64,000 nucleotides of DNA from an uncultured Clostridia bacterium. Its GTDB lineage: Bacteria; Bacillota; Clostridia; TANB77; CAG-508. The DNA lies in the NCBI GenBank assembly GCA_948852945.1, contig CAQPBJ010000006.1, forward strand, positions 1 to 64,000, written 5' to 3'. This document shows positions 44,277 through 51,674 of the stretch, one piece after another. A program made the position numbers and the translations under genes. The notes beneath the pieces were generated by a model. The model was given only the letters and a program-made list of their open reading frames with translations, was not told the origin of the DNA and did not search any database. The number at the start of each line of letters is the position of its first letter. The stretch's first letter is position 1.

Positions 44277-44981
44277 TCATATATTAAATATATCTAAATA
44301 TAAAGCATTTTGCTTATTTAATGTTTCTTGTTCATTTTCATTTAGCTTTAATTGTTCAAACATCTCATTTGTAAAATCAACATTTTTCTTTGAAAAATAG
44401 CACTTTCTTAAACTAGGCTCACACTTTGCGTTTGTTCCAAAATAACCACCAAGCATTAAATCGTCAATACCATTACAAATATTAATTTCAAGAACTGACA
44501 CATCAACACGAGTGCTTGTAGGCTTGTAGTTTTCCATTACTGCAAATACGATTTCGTCATTACATATCAAATATCCCTCTGAGTATATTCTTTTGTCGTG
44601 GTAATCTACAAACTTTGCTCTGCATATATTTTGTTTTTGTTCTAATTCTAATATATACTTATCAGGTGCAAATTTCTTAGTTCTAAAATTATAAGCATTG
44701 AAGTAAACATATAATTTGTCAGTATTAAAAGGATTTTTTGATTTATTATGTTGAGTTGTCCTATTAGTATCATTATCGAATAAATCAGCCTCATATAATC
44801 CTAGTTCTTCGCACATTATACTAATATCTCTAACATCTGGTAGGATTTCTCCTTTTTCATATCTACTAACTGTTGCTTTACTCTTATTAAGACTATTAGC
44901 AATATTTTCTTGACTTAATCCTTTTTTAATTCTGTAATTTCTAAGTCTTTCTCCAAAATCTTTACTATCAAATTCAGCCAT
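44277..44981 (-). CDS. XRE family regulator with C-terminal domain of unknown function
   Basis: A 234-residue protein. The HTH (about 7-62) has GLSQENIANSLNKSKATVSR then YEKGEILPDV. The C-terminal domain (about 85-234) is probably a ligand or partner domain; it has no zinc or protease motif that I can see, so it is not an ImmA-type protein. GGGGGG lies 8 bp before ATG 44981. It faces away from the leader region at 45088, where it may bind. Confidence 0.75.
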   Translation of the reverse strand: MAEFDSKDFGERLRNYRIKKGLSQENIANSLNKSKATVSRYEKGEILPDVRDISIMCEELGLYEADLFDNDTNRTTQHNKSKNPFNTDKLYVYFNAYNFRTKKFAPDKYILELEQKQNICRAKFVDYHDKRIYSEGYLICNDEIVFAVMENYKPTSTRVDVSVLEINICNGIDDLMLGGYFGTNAKCEPSLRKCYFSKKNVDFTNEMFEQLKLNENEQETLNKQNALYLDIFNI

Positions 44982-45084
44982 TATATGCACCCCCCTATAA
45001 ACAACCTTATTATACTATTATTTTACAATTTATTCAATAAATAATCGCTTAAACTCTTGATTTCTTTAATTTTCGTCAATTTTG

Positions 45085-45291
45085 TGGTATAATATATTAT
45101 ATAAATACCTATTTTGGTAAAATCCTACATATATGATTTTGCCCAAGCGTCAGCTTGAATTGTAACATAAAATGTTATTATTTGAGCTACGCTAAGTGGA
45201 TCAAATTATATATAGAACTTCCACTTTTGTTTGGAATTTCTAACATTATGTGCAATTAAAATAGAGACTAGATAGAAAGGAAACCAAGCAA
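45085..45291 (+). promoter_or_regulatory. Promoter and structured leader before the Trp-rich peptide
   Basis: TATAAT at 45088-45093 with TGG before it (extended -10). The following leader has pairing segments AGCGT/ACGCT, AGCT/AGCT, AACAT/ATGTT (about 45146-45192) and AAGTGG/CCACTT (about 45194-45226). The next coding sequence is a 26-codon peptide at 45292. The layout suggests an RNA that regulates by folding. Confidence 0.5.
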
Positions 45292-45372
45292 ATGATTAAA
45301 AAATCAAAGAAAACAGTTGTAGCTTTTCCACGGTGGTGGTGGAGGTTGCTAAGACTAGATAGAGGGATTTGA
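45292..45372 (+). CDS. Trp-rich leader peptide (26 codons)
   Basis: A short ORF beginning ATG with GAAAGGAAACC upstream. It encodes a basic N-terminus and then VVAFPRWWWRLLRLDRGI, with three Trp codons in a row. Its stop TGA lies inside an intrinsic terminator (45362-45395). This is the form of an attenuation leader peptide. An alternative is a membrane-active or regulatory micropeptide. Downstream genes are regulators of the mobile element. Confidence 0.5.
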   Translation: MIKKSKKTVVAFPRWWWRLLRLDRGI

Positions 45373-45395
45373 ATACTCCCTCTTTTCTATTGTAT
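45362..45395 (+). terminator. Terminator at the end of the leader peptide
   Basis: AGAGGGA pairs with TCCCTCT followed by TTTC. The left arm is inside the last codons of the leader peptide, so ribosome position could change its folding. Confidence 0.75.
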
Positions 45396-45406
45396 ATACA
45401 TATTTA

Positions 45407-45565
45407 AAATGTTGCGTGATATGCAACATTTTATGCTTTTTGTGAATTTTTAAGAAATTTGTCGATTTTTGCTATAAATATTACTTAAAAATGCTCATTT
45501 TTACTATAAAAATTGCGTGTGGCGCAACTTTTGTTGCATGGGACGCAATTTTGCTACCTTTTGAA
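45407..45565. repeat. Nested TTGC-containing inverted repeats
   Basis: AAAATGTTGC pairs with GCAACATTTT at about 45407-45433. Then AAAATTGCGT and ACGCAATTTT at about 45517-45555 enclose GCAAC and GTTGC. Similar TTGC/GCAA words recur within 150 bp. No gene is here. They may be binding sites for the element's regulators, a replication origin or RNA structures. Confidence 0.5.
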
Positions 45566-45630
45566 TAGTTTACATAATGAAAGTATAATGTATTTATAAA
45601 GTTATTAAATCTATTAGAAAGGTTTGTAGT

Positions 45631-45996
45631 ATGAAAAGTAAATATGATACTTGTACTAATGATAAAGTAAAAGTTTCATATTTGCTATATGCTATGCTTA
45701 TTGAATTAGGCTTAAGCCCAAGCAATAAAGGAACTATCTATTTAAGAGAAATAATTGAATATACCATTTTAAATAATTTATATGATTATTCCTACAAAGA
45801 TATTTTAAAGCTCTTTACTAATGAGAATAACTACGATTTAAAAAAGATAAGAACTAACATCAAGAATTGTTTGTATAGAATTGATTACACAAAGTCTAAG
45901 AAGAATTTTGATAAATACCTTAATATAGAATTTGACACCTATTATCTTTCCCCTAGTAAATTTATAAACATTGTAGCCTTAAAATATAATAGTTAA
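45631..45996 (+). CDS. Spo0A C-terminal-domain-like DNA-binding protein
   Basis: A 121-residue protein resembling the DNA-binding domain of the sporulation regulator Spo0A, without a receiver domain. The alignment runs through LLYAMLIELGLSPSNKGTIY LREIIEY and NLYDYSYKDILKLF to IRTNIKNCLYRI, parts equivalent to Spo0A helices A, C, D and E. Such stand-alone proteins are common in Firmicute mobile elements, where they likely regulate the element. AAAGG lies before the start; a terminator follows. Confidence 0.7.
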   Translation: MKSKYDTCTNDKVKVSYLLYAMLIELGLSPSNKGTIYLREIIEYTILNNLYDYSYKDILKLFTNENNYDLKKIRTNIKNCLYRIDYTKSKKNFDKYLNIEFDTYYLSPSKFINIVALKYNS

Positions 45997-46028
45997 AAAC
46001 CTGCTAAATTATTTTAGCAGGTTTTTTG
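45995..46028 (+). terminator. Terminator
   Basis: AAACCTGCTAAA pairs with TTTAGCAGGTTT and ends in a T run, right after the Spo0A-C-like gene. Confidence 0.85.
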
Positions 46029-46096
46029 TGTAATACTATATAACTTTACACTTGAACCATTTTGAGATACTTTGATACTCTTTTCTTTTTTCGCCT

Positions 46097-46150
46097 TTTT
46101 TCCGTGCTAAACTGAATTTAGTTCGAACGGAAAATAGATTTCTAGAAATC
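46097..46150. repeat. Inverted repeats before the sigma-like gene
   Basis: TTTTCCGT and ACGGAAAA enclose CTAAA/TTTAG (about 46098-46135), then the palindrome GATTTCTAGAAATC (46137-46150) follows. It lies in the expected promoter region of 46178 and may be an operator. Confidence 0.5.
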
Positions 46151-46177
46151 AAATATTTTTATAGGAGATTTCAAAAT

Positions 46178-46546
46178 ATGAAAAATCAAAAAACTATTTT
46201 TAATAATATTCAATTACCAAACGAAGATGTTAAGCAAATTATTGAAGAAAACTTTTATCAAAAATCAATGCAGAAAGTTGATAACTCTGATGTGAATATT
46301 AACCACTTAGAAAACATCTTTACAAATGAAACTTACTATACTGCAATGAAAATCGTTCCATTACTTGAAAGGAAAGTTTTATATCTATCTTATATTGAAA
46401 ATGCTAGATTAAATGATATTTGCAGAAGATTAAAACTACAAAAGAACGAAGTCATTTCGCTAAGAAATAAAGCTATTACCCACTTTAAAAATAATTTAAG
46501 CACATTGAATAAGGCTCAAATTATTATGAAAGGTGGTAAAAATTAG
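46178..46546 (+). CDS. Sigma-70 region-4-like protein
   Basis: A 122-residue protein whose C-terminal half looks like region 4 of sigma factors: LLERKVLYLSYIENARLNDI then CRRLKLQKNEVISLRNKAIT. There is no region 2, so it is not a full sigma factor; such proteins in integrative elements act as regulators of excision and transfer. AGGAG lies before ATG 46178. Its stop TAG shares a base with the next start. Confidence 0.65.
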   Translation: MKNQKTIFNNIQLPNEDVKQIIEENFYQKSMQKVDNSDVNINHLENIFTNETYYTAMKIVPLLERKVLYLSYIENARLNDICRRLKLQKNEVISLRNKAITHFKNNLSTLNKAQIIMKGGKN

Positions 46547-47088
46547 TGAAAAAGAAAAAATATTCAAAAACTCTTATTGATAAAGCAAAAAATAATGAAC
46601 CTATTAGAGTTTTATATAAAAAAACAGGACAACCACCTGAAACAAGAATTATTGATAATGTATTTAAACTAAAAAAAGCTATTATTAAGAAAAATCTTAC
46701 TATTATTCCTTATGAAAATCTTTACATCATTTGCAACAATATCAAGTTTATACAAAATGAAAAAGCAAATATTATTTTGACATTTAGTAGTATTTATGGC
46801 GATTTAATTTTAGTTGATATTGATAAAAAAAGTCGTAAATTTAAAGGATTATCACAAGAAGATATTATATGGTATTCTCAAGACTTATTGAATAAAACTT
46901 GTAATACTCCCCTTACTAACACTAAAAAGAATAATAAAAAAGACTTTTCAAAGGTTTATGAACGAGATACAGAACGAGAACATAACAGCAAACTTGATGT
47001 TACTGATTTTGAAAAAGCCCTAATAACTGTACTTATCAATATAGAAATGACTTTATCTGCTTTATTAGGAAAAGGAGATAAAAAATAA
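46546..47088 (+). CDS. DUF3846-like domain protein
   Basis: A 180-residue protein. Residues 18-70 match the DUF3846 pattern: PIRVLYKKTGQPPETRIIDN then LTIIPYENLYIICNN. DUF3846 is found in phages and integrative elements and its function is unknown. A basic, low-complexity linker follows, and a short helical tail near 150-180. The start is GTG 46546, overlapping the previous stop, with AAGGTGG upstream. The next reading frame begins at its stop. Confidence 0.7.
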   Translation: MKKKKYSKTLIDKAKNNEPIRVLYKKTGQPPETRIIDNVFKLKKAIIKKNLTIIPYENLYIICNNIKFIQNEKANIILTFSSIYGDLILVDIDKKSRKFKGLSQEDIIWYSQDLLNKTCNTPLTNTKKNNKKDFSKVYERDTEREHNSKLDVTDFEKALITVLINIEMTLSALLGKGDKK

Positions 47089-47352
47089 TGAATAAAAAAG
47101 ATATTGAAAATCGTATAAATGGGCTAAATGAATATATGCTCTCTGACAGTGATAAAAAGTTACTAATGTTAAGTATTTCAAGTGATTACACATATAACAA
47201 GGCTATTGCTTTAGTAAAAAAAAAAACATACAAACAAAGACTGGTATTCAGTTGATAACAAGAATTGTTTTAAAACTTGGAATGAAGCTGAAGCCTTTAT
47301 AGATGGCTTATGTTTAGCTAAGAATACAAATTTTAATGATAATGAAAGATAA
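47088..47352 (+). pseudogene. Small gene split by a frameshift in an A11 tract
   Basis: An ORF starting at ATG 47088 reads 55 codons and stops at 47253-47255. Removing one base from the run of 11 A at 47216-47226 instead gives a continuous reading frame of 87 codons ending TAA 47350-47352 (...KKHTNKDWYSVDNKNCFKTW...), with a clean gap to the next gene at 47364. The product would be an acidic helical protein without known domains. Options are a real frameshift, a slippery A-tract giving both products by polymerase or ribosome slippage, or a sequence error. Confidence 0.65.
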
Positions 47353-47363
47353 AAGGTATAAAT

Positions 47364-47633
47364 ATGAATAGTATAAATGAAAATGTAAAAGTAATTGATA
47401 CTAAAGACAAAACTTTAAATGAACAAATAGTAATAAACTACTTAAATAAATTAAAAAATCCATTTATGATATTATCTGTAAAAGATGTTTCAAAAGACTT
47501 ACATATTGGCATAAATCAAGCATACGACCTATTTAAGCAAAATGACTTTCCTACAATTTGTATTGGCAAAAGAAAAGGCATTACACTTGCAACTTATTTA
47601 TTATGGAAAATGAATAAGAAAGGTGGGATTTAA
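47364..47633 (+). CDS. xis: Excisionase-like small DNA-binding protein
   Basis: An 89-residue protein with an HTH_17/Xis-type winged-helix core: MILSVKDVSKDLHIGINQAY followed by DLFKQNDFPTICIGKRKGIT, near residues 35-78. It stands immediately before the integrase gene (1-bp gap), the normal xis-int order of Tn916-type elements. Xis bends DNA at the ends and drives excision. Confidence 0.82.
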   Translation: MNSINENVKVIDTKDKTLNEQIVINYLNKLKNPFMILSVKDVSKDLHIGINQAYDLFKQNDFPTICIGKRKGITLATYLLWKMNKKGGI

Positions 47634-47634
47634 T

Positions 47635-48837
47635 ATGGCTGAAAAAGGAACTGGACAAGGTTGTGTATTTTTTAATAAACAAAGAAAGCGTTGGAACGCA
47701 CAATATAAAGAGTATGACACAAAAACTGGAATTACTAAACCTAAGACAAAAAGTTTTAAAACCGAAGAAGAAGCAAAAAAATATTTGGATACTATTATGT
47801 ACCAAAAAGAAAATCCACTTTATATTGAACATAATGGCATACCACTTTGTGAAGTTATGAAAGCAAATTTAAAATTAAAACTAGATACAAACCAAATAAC
47901 ACCTACGCAGTTTGGCAGAGTAACAAGAACAATAGAGAAAATCGAAAAAACGCCAATAGGAAATAAAAATATTGATGAAATAACATCAAATGAACTACAA
48001 GACTACATGAACTCTCAAACACATTTAAGCAATTCTTCTATTAACAAAATATATCAACAATTTAATCAAACATTTAAAATCGCAATTAACAAAGGTTATA
48101 TGTTAAGAAATCCAATGATAAATGTTATAAAACCAAAAAGTGTAAAACAAGATAAGGAAGTTAGAGCATTAACAGTAGAAGAACAACAAGCTTTTACAGA
48201 TTATCTATTAAACAAAGACTTAAAGCAATGTAAATATAAAAACGTATTTCTTATTCAAATGTATATGGGACTAAGATGTAGCGAAACTTTAGCACTTACA
48301 ACGCACGACATTGACCTAAAACACAAAAAAATGAATATACATAGAACATTAACTACTGATGAAAATAACGCTATTATAATGGGCAATAAAACGAAAACTT
48401 ATGCAGGAAAAAGAATTGTACCTATTCCAGATTTTATATACCCACATATAATAGAACAAATGCAAATAGCGGAAAATCAAGAAAACAACGAAGAAAAACT
48501 ATTATTTAAACCTTATAACGCAAGATATACAAGAAGAACAAATGTAAATTCTGAATTGCAACGAATTTTAGAACGATATTTTGATGTAACAGACATTTCC
48601 ACTCATAGTTTAAGACATACTTTTGGAACTCGTTGTATTGAAAGTGGTATGGCACCTGTTGTTGTTCAAAGACTTATGGGACATAAAGATATAAGTGTTA
48701 CTTTAAATACTTATACAAGCGTTTTTGACGAATTTAAAGCAAGAGAAATTGACAAAGTAAATCAATATTATCTTAATGAAAATATGATTAAAAATAACTT
48801 ATTAAATGAAGAAAATAATATTGAAAATGAAAGATAA
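47635..48837 (+). CDS. int: Tyrosine integrase (Tn916 type)
   Basis: A 400-residue site-specific recombinase. N-terminal arm-binding domain at about 10-55 (CVFFNKQRKRWNAQYKEYD), core-binding SAM-like domain about 60-165, catalytic domain after 175. Catalytic residues seen are Arg214 (MGLRCSE), His324 and Arg327 (THSLRHTFG), His350 (MGHKD) and Tyr360 (NTYTS). ATG 47635 is chosen for AAGGTGG 7 bp upstream; a GTG at 47623 overlaps that site. It lies directly beside the tRNA-fMet target. Confidence 0.95.
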   Translation: MAEKGTGQGCVFFNKQRKRWNAQYKEYDTKTGITKPKTKSFKTEEEAKKYLDTIMYQKENPLYIEHNGIPLCEVMKANLKLKLDTNQITPTQFGRVTRTIEKIEKTPIGNKNIDEITSNELQDYMNSQTHLSNSSINKIYQQFNQTFKIAINKGYMLRNPMINVIKPKSVKQDKEVRALTVEEQQAFTDYLLNKDLKQCKYKNVFLIQMYMGLRCSETLALTTHDIDLKHKKMNIHRTLTTDENNAIIMGNKTKTYAGKRIVPIPDFIYPHIIEQMQIAENQENNEEKLLFKPYNARYTRRTNVNSELQRILERYFDVTDISTHSLRHTFGTRCIESGMAPVVVQRLMGHKDISVTLNTYTSVFDEFKAREIDKVNQYYLNENMIKNNLLNEENNIENER

Positions 48838-49282
48838 AAGTTAATATAAATTAAGATTAGTTAAACAAAATTAAAATAAATGGCTAAAAATCAACTTTTA
48901 ATTTGGCTTTTCTAACTGTTTAAAAATAATGTTTTTTAAATAATTATAGACATTTTATAAAACCTACTATTTTCAACACTTCTATGGAATTTATTGATTT
49001 TTATGATTTGTAAATATCTAAACAAATTCAAACTCTATACTTATTGAAATACAAGCGTTTGAATACTGTTTACTAAACACCAACTAAACAAAAAATAATT
49101 TTAAAAATTTTGTTTAGTTGATTGTTTAGTAGATGTAAAAATTAAGATTAGTTAAAATCCGTGAAAGCACTTGATATTCTAGTGAAACACAGTTTTTATA
49201 AATTAAATAAAAAATAAATTCGTTATAAACAATAAAATAGCCTGTATCTATTGATACAAGCTATTTAGAACGATTTAATCGT
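48838..49282. other. Right non-coding end of the element, with arm repeats
   Basis: No gene is seen. ATTAAGATTAGTTAAA occurs twice (about 48855 and 49142). Inverted pairs CTAAAC (49073, 49084) and GTTTAG (49112, 49124) together form a large palindrome. GTTTAG pairs match those at the left end, suggesting arm-type integrase sites. A hairpin AAATAGC/GCTATTT at 49235-49266 may end transcription from int before it enters the tRNA on the other strand. Confidence 0.55.
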
Positions 49283-49358
49283 TGGTTGCGGGGGTAAGAC
49301 TCGAACTTACGACCTTTGGGTTATGAGCCCAACGAGCTGCCAACTGCTCCACCCCGCG
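49283..49358 (-). tRNA. Initiator tRNA-fMet (anticodon CAT)
   Basis: On the minus strand a full cloverleaf of 76 bases with encoded CCA. Initiator marks are the C1-A72 mismatch at the end of the acceptor stem (CGCGGGG against CCCCGCA) and three G-C pairs at the end of the anticodon stem (TTGGG-CTCATAA-CCCAA). The 3' end faces the mobile element and is kept intact by it. A good minus-strand promoter lies outside the element at 49395-49424. Confidence 0.96.
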
Positions 49359-49394
49359 ATATTTTATTTAGTACTTTTAACAAGTACGTTTCAT

Positions 49395-49424
49395 ATTATA
49401 ACACTTTTTAAAAAGCATTGTCAA
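49395..49424 (-). promoter_or_regulatory. tRNA-fMet promoter
   Basis: On the minus strand TTGACA (49424-49419), 18 bp, TATAAT (49400-49395), 37 bp before the tRNA. Confidence 0.85.
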
Positions 49425-49485
49425 TATAATTATACTCAAAAAGCAGAAAAATATGCCAAAATAATAAAAAAATGTAAAAAAAGTA

Positions 49486-49514
49486 TGTACAAAAAAATCT
49501 TTATATGCTAAAAT
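49486..49514 (+). promoter_or_regulatory. Promoter of the type IV secretion locus
   Basis: TGTACA (49486-49491), 17 bp, TAAAAT (49509-49514) with upstream TGC. It drives the first pilin gene and perhaps the entire locus. Confidence 0.6.
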
Positions 49515-49565
49515 TATATTATATAAGGATAAAAAATGATTAAAACGAGGTAAAGGAGGAAAAAA

Positions 49566-49940
49566 ATGATGATAAAAATGAATAAGAAAACTATATTTAA
49601 AATATTATCAATTGCTCTTATGGTAGCTATGGTAGCTATGTGTTTAGGGAATGTTGCTTTAGCTGATGTTGACTATAAACCAGATGGTTCAACAAGTACT
49701 ACAGCTACAAAATTCCAAACAATCTTAAATATCTTTTTAGGATTAGCACAAGTTATTGGTATAGCTATAGCAGTTATAATGTTAATAGTTTTAGCTATTA
49801 AATATATCTCAGCAGCACCTGGTGATAAAGCAGAAATTAAAAAACATGCAGTTATTTACATAGTAGGTGCAGTTGTATTATTCGCAGCTTCAGGAATTAT
49901 CCAAATTATTAAAACATTTGCGAAAGATACATTTAACTAA
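49566..49940 (+). CDS. VirB2/TrbC-like T4SS pilin 1
   Basis: A 124-residue pilin-like protein. A signal peptide ends near residue 34 (NVALA-D), followed by a short Ser/Thr-rich start and two hydrophobic segments (about 55-78 and 92-112) joined by the basic loop IKYISAAPGDKAEIKKHAV. This loop is shared with the next three products. It is the probable main pilus or surface-channel subunit. Start ATG 49566 has a perfect GGAGG. A terminator stands directly after the gene, so it can be made in excess over the rest. Confidence 0.85.
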   Translation: MMIKMNKKTIFKILSIALMVAMVAMCLGNVALADVDYKPDGSTSTTATKFQTILNIFLGLAQVIGIAIAVIMLIVLAIKYISAAPGDKAEIKKHAVIYIVGAVVLFAASGIIQIIKTFAKDTFN

Positions 49941-49960
49941 TAGAAAAAAGATAAGAATAA

Positions 49961-49990
49961 AAGAGATTATCATTTTTTATGATAATCTTT
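49961..49990 (+). terminator. Terminator between pilin 1 and pilin 2
   Basis: AAGAGATTATCAT pairs with ATGATAATCTTTT and a T run follows. It probably lets only part of the transcripts go on, giving more pilin 1 than later products. Confidence 0.8.
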
Positions 49991-50014
49991 TTTTATAAAA
50001 AGAAGGTGATAATT

Positions 50015-50386
50015 ATGCATAATAAAACAAATAAAAAAATATGTATAACTGTAATAATGATACTAGCAATGCTAATAAGCTTTACTAAAATTGTATTTGC
50101 GACAGGTTTAGAAGACCCAACAACAATAATAACTGGACCAGATATGACTGGAGTTGGAACTTTATTTAATTTGGGAAACGTAATTTTAGGAATCATCCAA
50201 TATGTATCAATTGGAGTGGCATCTATAGCTGCAATAATACTAGGAATTAAATATATGTATAGTTCACCCGAAGATAAGGCTGAAATAAAGAAAAAGCTAG
50301 TACCATTCATAATAGGAGGAGTATTAGTATTTGGGGCTGTACAACTTGTAAAAATAGTTGAAACATTTGTAGGTGAAATTATATAA
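50015..50386 (+). CDS. VirB2/TrbC-like T4SS pilin 2
   Basis: A 123-residue homologue of pilin 1. A signal peptide (about 1-30), then the two-helix core with LGIKYMYSSPEDKAEIKKKL between the helices. ATG 50015 has AAGGTGAT upstream; an upstream in-frame start is not supported by a binding site. The gap to pilin 3 is 16 bp. Confidence 0.82.
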   Translation: MHNKTNKKICITVIMILAMLISFTKIVFATGLEDPTTIITGPDMTGVGTLFNLGNVILGIIQYVSIGVASIAAIILGIKYMYSSPEDKAEIKKKLVPFIIGGVLVFGAVQLVKIVETFVGEII

Positions 50387-50402
50387 ATATAGGAGGTACA
50401 AA

Positions 50403-50765
50403 ATGAAGAAAAAATCAATATATAAAATAGTATCTATATGCATAATATCAATAATAATTGCTATTTGCATATCAAATATTGCAAATGCTAGTACGCTAAC
50501 TTCTAATATAAATCCTAATACTACTGCAACCAGTCATTTTGAAAAGCCTATATCAATTATATTGGGAATAACTCAAGTTATAGCAACAGGTGTAGGAGTT
50601 ATAATGATAATTGCTTTAGGAATAAAATATATGTCATCTGCATCATCAGACAAAGCAGAAGTAAAAAAACATGCAGTAATATATTTAGTAGGAGCATGTA
50701 TAGCTTTTGGTGCTGGTGGATTAATTCAAATATTTAAAGATTTAGTAGTAGAGATGTTAAGTTAA
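50403..50765 (+). CDS. VirB2/TrbC-like T4SS pilin 3
   Basis: A 120-residue homologue. Signal peptide to about residue 28 (NIANA-S), a polar start with several Asn and Thr, then the two-helix core with LGIKYMSSASSDKAEVKKHA. It is closest by eye to pilin 1. AGGAGG lies before ATG 50403. A terminator at 50773-50805 closes this part. Confidence 0.82.
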   Translation: MKKKSIYKIVSICIISIIIAICISNIANASTLTSNINPNTTATSHFEKPISIILGITQVIATGVGVIMIIALGIKYMSSASSDKAEVKKHAVIYLVGACIAFGAGGLIQIFKDLVVEMLS

Positions 50766-50772
50766 ATAATGA

Positions 50773-50805
50773 ATAAAAAACAGGAATTAATATCCTGTTT
50801 TTTTA
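50773..50805 (+). terminator. Terminator after pilin 3
   Basis: AAAAACAGGA pairs with TCCTGTTTTT and continues in T. Confidence 0.8.
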
Positions 50806-50849
50806 TGCTTAAAAATATATAACAATATAGTTACAAATGTAAAAAAATG

Positions 50850-50879
50850 TTGAAAAAAACATGGTAAATGTATTATAAT
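50850..50879 (+). promoter_or_regulatory. Second promoter within the secretion locus
   Basis: TTGAAA (50850-50855), 18 bp, TATAAT (50874-50879). It restarts transcription after the terminator, before pilin 4 and the channel genes. Confidence 0.75.
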
Positions 50880-50911
50880 GTTGATAACTAGTATAATAAG
50901 GGGGAAATGGA

Positions 50912-51310
50912 ATGAAAATCCTTAAAGTAATTCTTGTCGTTCTTACGGCATTAATAATAATTAACGCAATACAACCAAAAGTAGAGGCTGCCTCATTAAG
51001 TTTTGATGACATGAAATCTAGATTAGATACATGGAAAAATACAGGAAAAAATAAAGGAAATGCTTCTGTTAGCGGTGATGATATGAAAAATATTATTGTT
51101 CCTATTGCAAATATTTTAACTGCAATAGGAGTATTTGTGCTAGTAAGTGTAACAATAATAATGGGTATTAAATATATGTTTGCTACACCAGATGAAGCAG
51201 CTAAATTAAAGCAGCAATTAATAGGATTAGTGGTTTCAGCGGTAGTCGTATTAGGTGCAACAGCAATATGGAAAATAGTATATAATGTACTAAAAAGCAC
51301 AGGTATATAA
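50912..51310 (+). CDS. VirB2/TrbC-like T4SS pilin 4 (divergent)
   Basis: A 132-residue protein with signal peptide (about 1-24, ending KVEAA) and a longer charged region (about 25-65) before the two-helix core MGIKYMFATPDEAAKLKQQL. It keeps the GIKYM loop but has lost the KAE(I/V)KK pattern of the other three, so it may serve a different role, such as a minor or channel subunit. It begins the transcript that has all channel genes. Confidence 0.78.
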   Translation: MKILKVILVVLTALIIINAIQPKVEAASLSFDDMKSRLDTWKNTGKNKGNASVSGDDMKNIIVPIANILTAIGVFVLVSVTIIMGIKYMFATPDEAAKLKQQLIGLVVSAVVVLGATAIWKIVYNVLKSTGI

Positions 51311-51335
51311 ATAGAATCAAACAAAGGAGGAAGTT

Positions 51336-51674
51336 ATGGGAACTTATTATATTCCTAGAAACTTAAGAGGTGAAACAAGAATTTTCTATATATTTACAGT
51401 GAAATCATTAATTTCTACTGTTATAGGAATAGCATTTGGTCTTGTATTTTTATTCATATTTAGCTTAATTGGTTTACAAATGGTAGGATTTATTATTACA
51501 GCATTATTTGCACTTATTGGATGGGCAATTGGAGCTATAAAAATACCAACAGTAGCAGGAATTCAAGTAACTAAAAAAATTGGTGGAGAACCATTAAGCG
51601 AAATAATAATAAGATGGATAAAATTTAATAAAAACAAAAAGATGTATGTTTACACAAAGGAGGAAGATAGATAA
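51336..51674 (+). CDS. VirB3/PrgI-like T4SS membrane protein
   Basis: A 112-residue protein with two adjacent membrane helices (about 24-45 and 48-70), typical of the PrgI/VirB3 family: YYIPRNLRGETRIFYIFTVK at the start, then the hydrophobic hairpin, and GEPLSEIIIRWIKFNKNKKM after it. In known systems it sits with the VirB4 ATPase in the inner-membrane complex. Its stop overlaps the next start by one base. Confidence 0.85.
   Translation: MGTYYIPRNLRGETRIFYIFTVKSLISTVIGIAFGLVFLFIFSLIGLQMVGFIITALFALIGWAIGAIKIPTVAGIQVTKKIGGEPLSEIIIRWIKFNKNKKMYVYTKEEDR

Larger units (their letters stand above)
36597..49293. mobile_element. Integrative mobilizable element in tRNA-fMet (about 12.7 kb)
   Basis: The direct repeat TTGGTTGCGGGG stands at 36597-36608 and inside the tRNA-fMet 3' end (from 49282). 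Between them lie, in order: oriT-like DNA, MobV relaxase, Type III mod and res, four minus-strand genes with two XRE regulators, a Trp-rich leader, regulators, a DUF3846-like gene, a frameshifted small gene, an excisionase-like gene and a Tn916-type integrase next to the tRNA. Relaxase without any transfer channel defines a mobilizable, not self-transmissible, element. Boundaries come from the repeat and the tRNA and should be good to a few bases. Confidence 0.88.

Noticed and set aside
45407..45565. Possible CRISPR repeats
   Set aside because: The repeats are short, nested and inverted rather than regularly spaced direct repeats with unique spacers; no cas genes are near.
45631..45996. A true Spo0A sporulation regulator
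   Set aside because: Only the DNA-binding domain is present, without receiver domain, and it lies within a mobile element.
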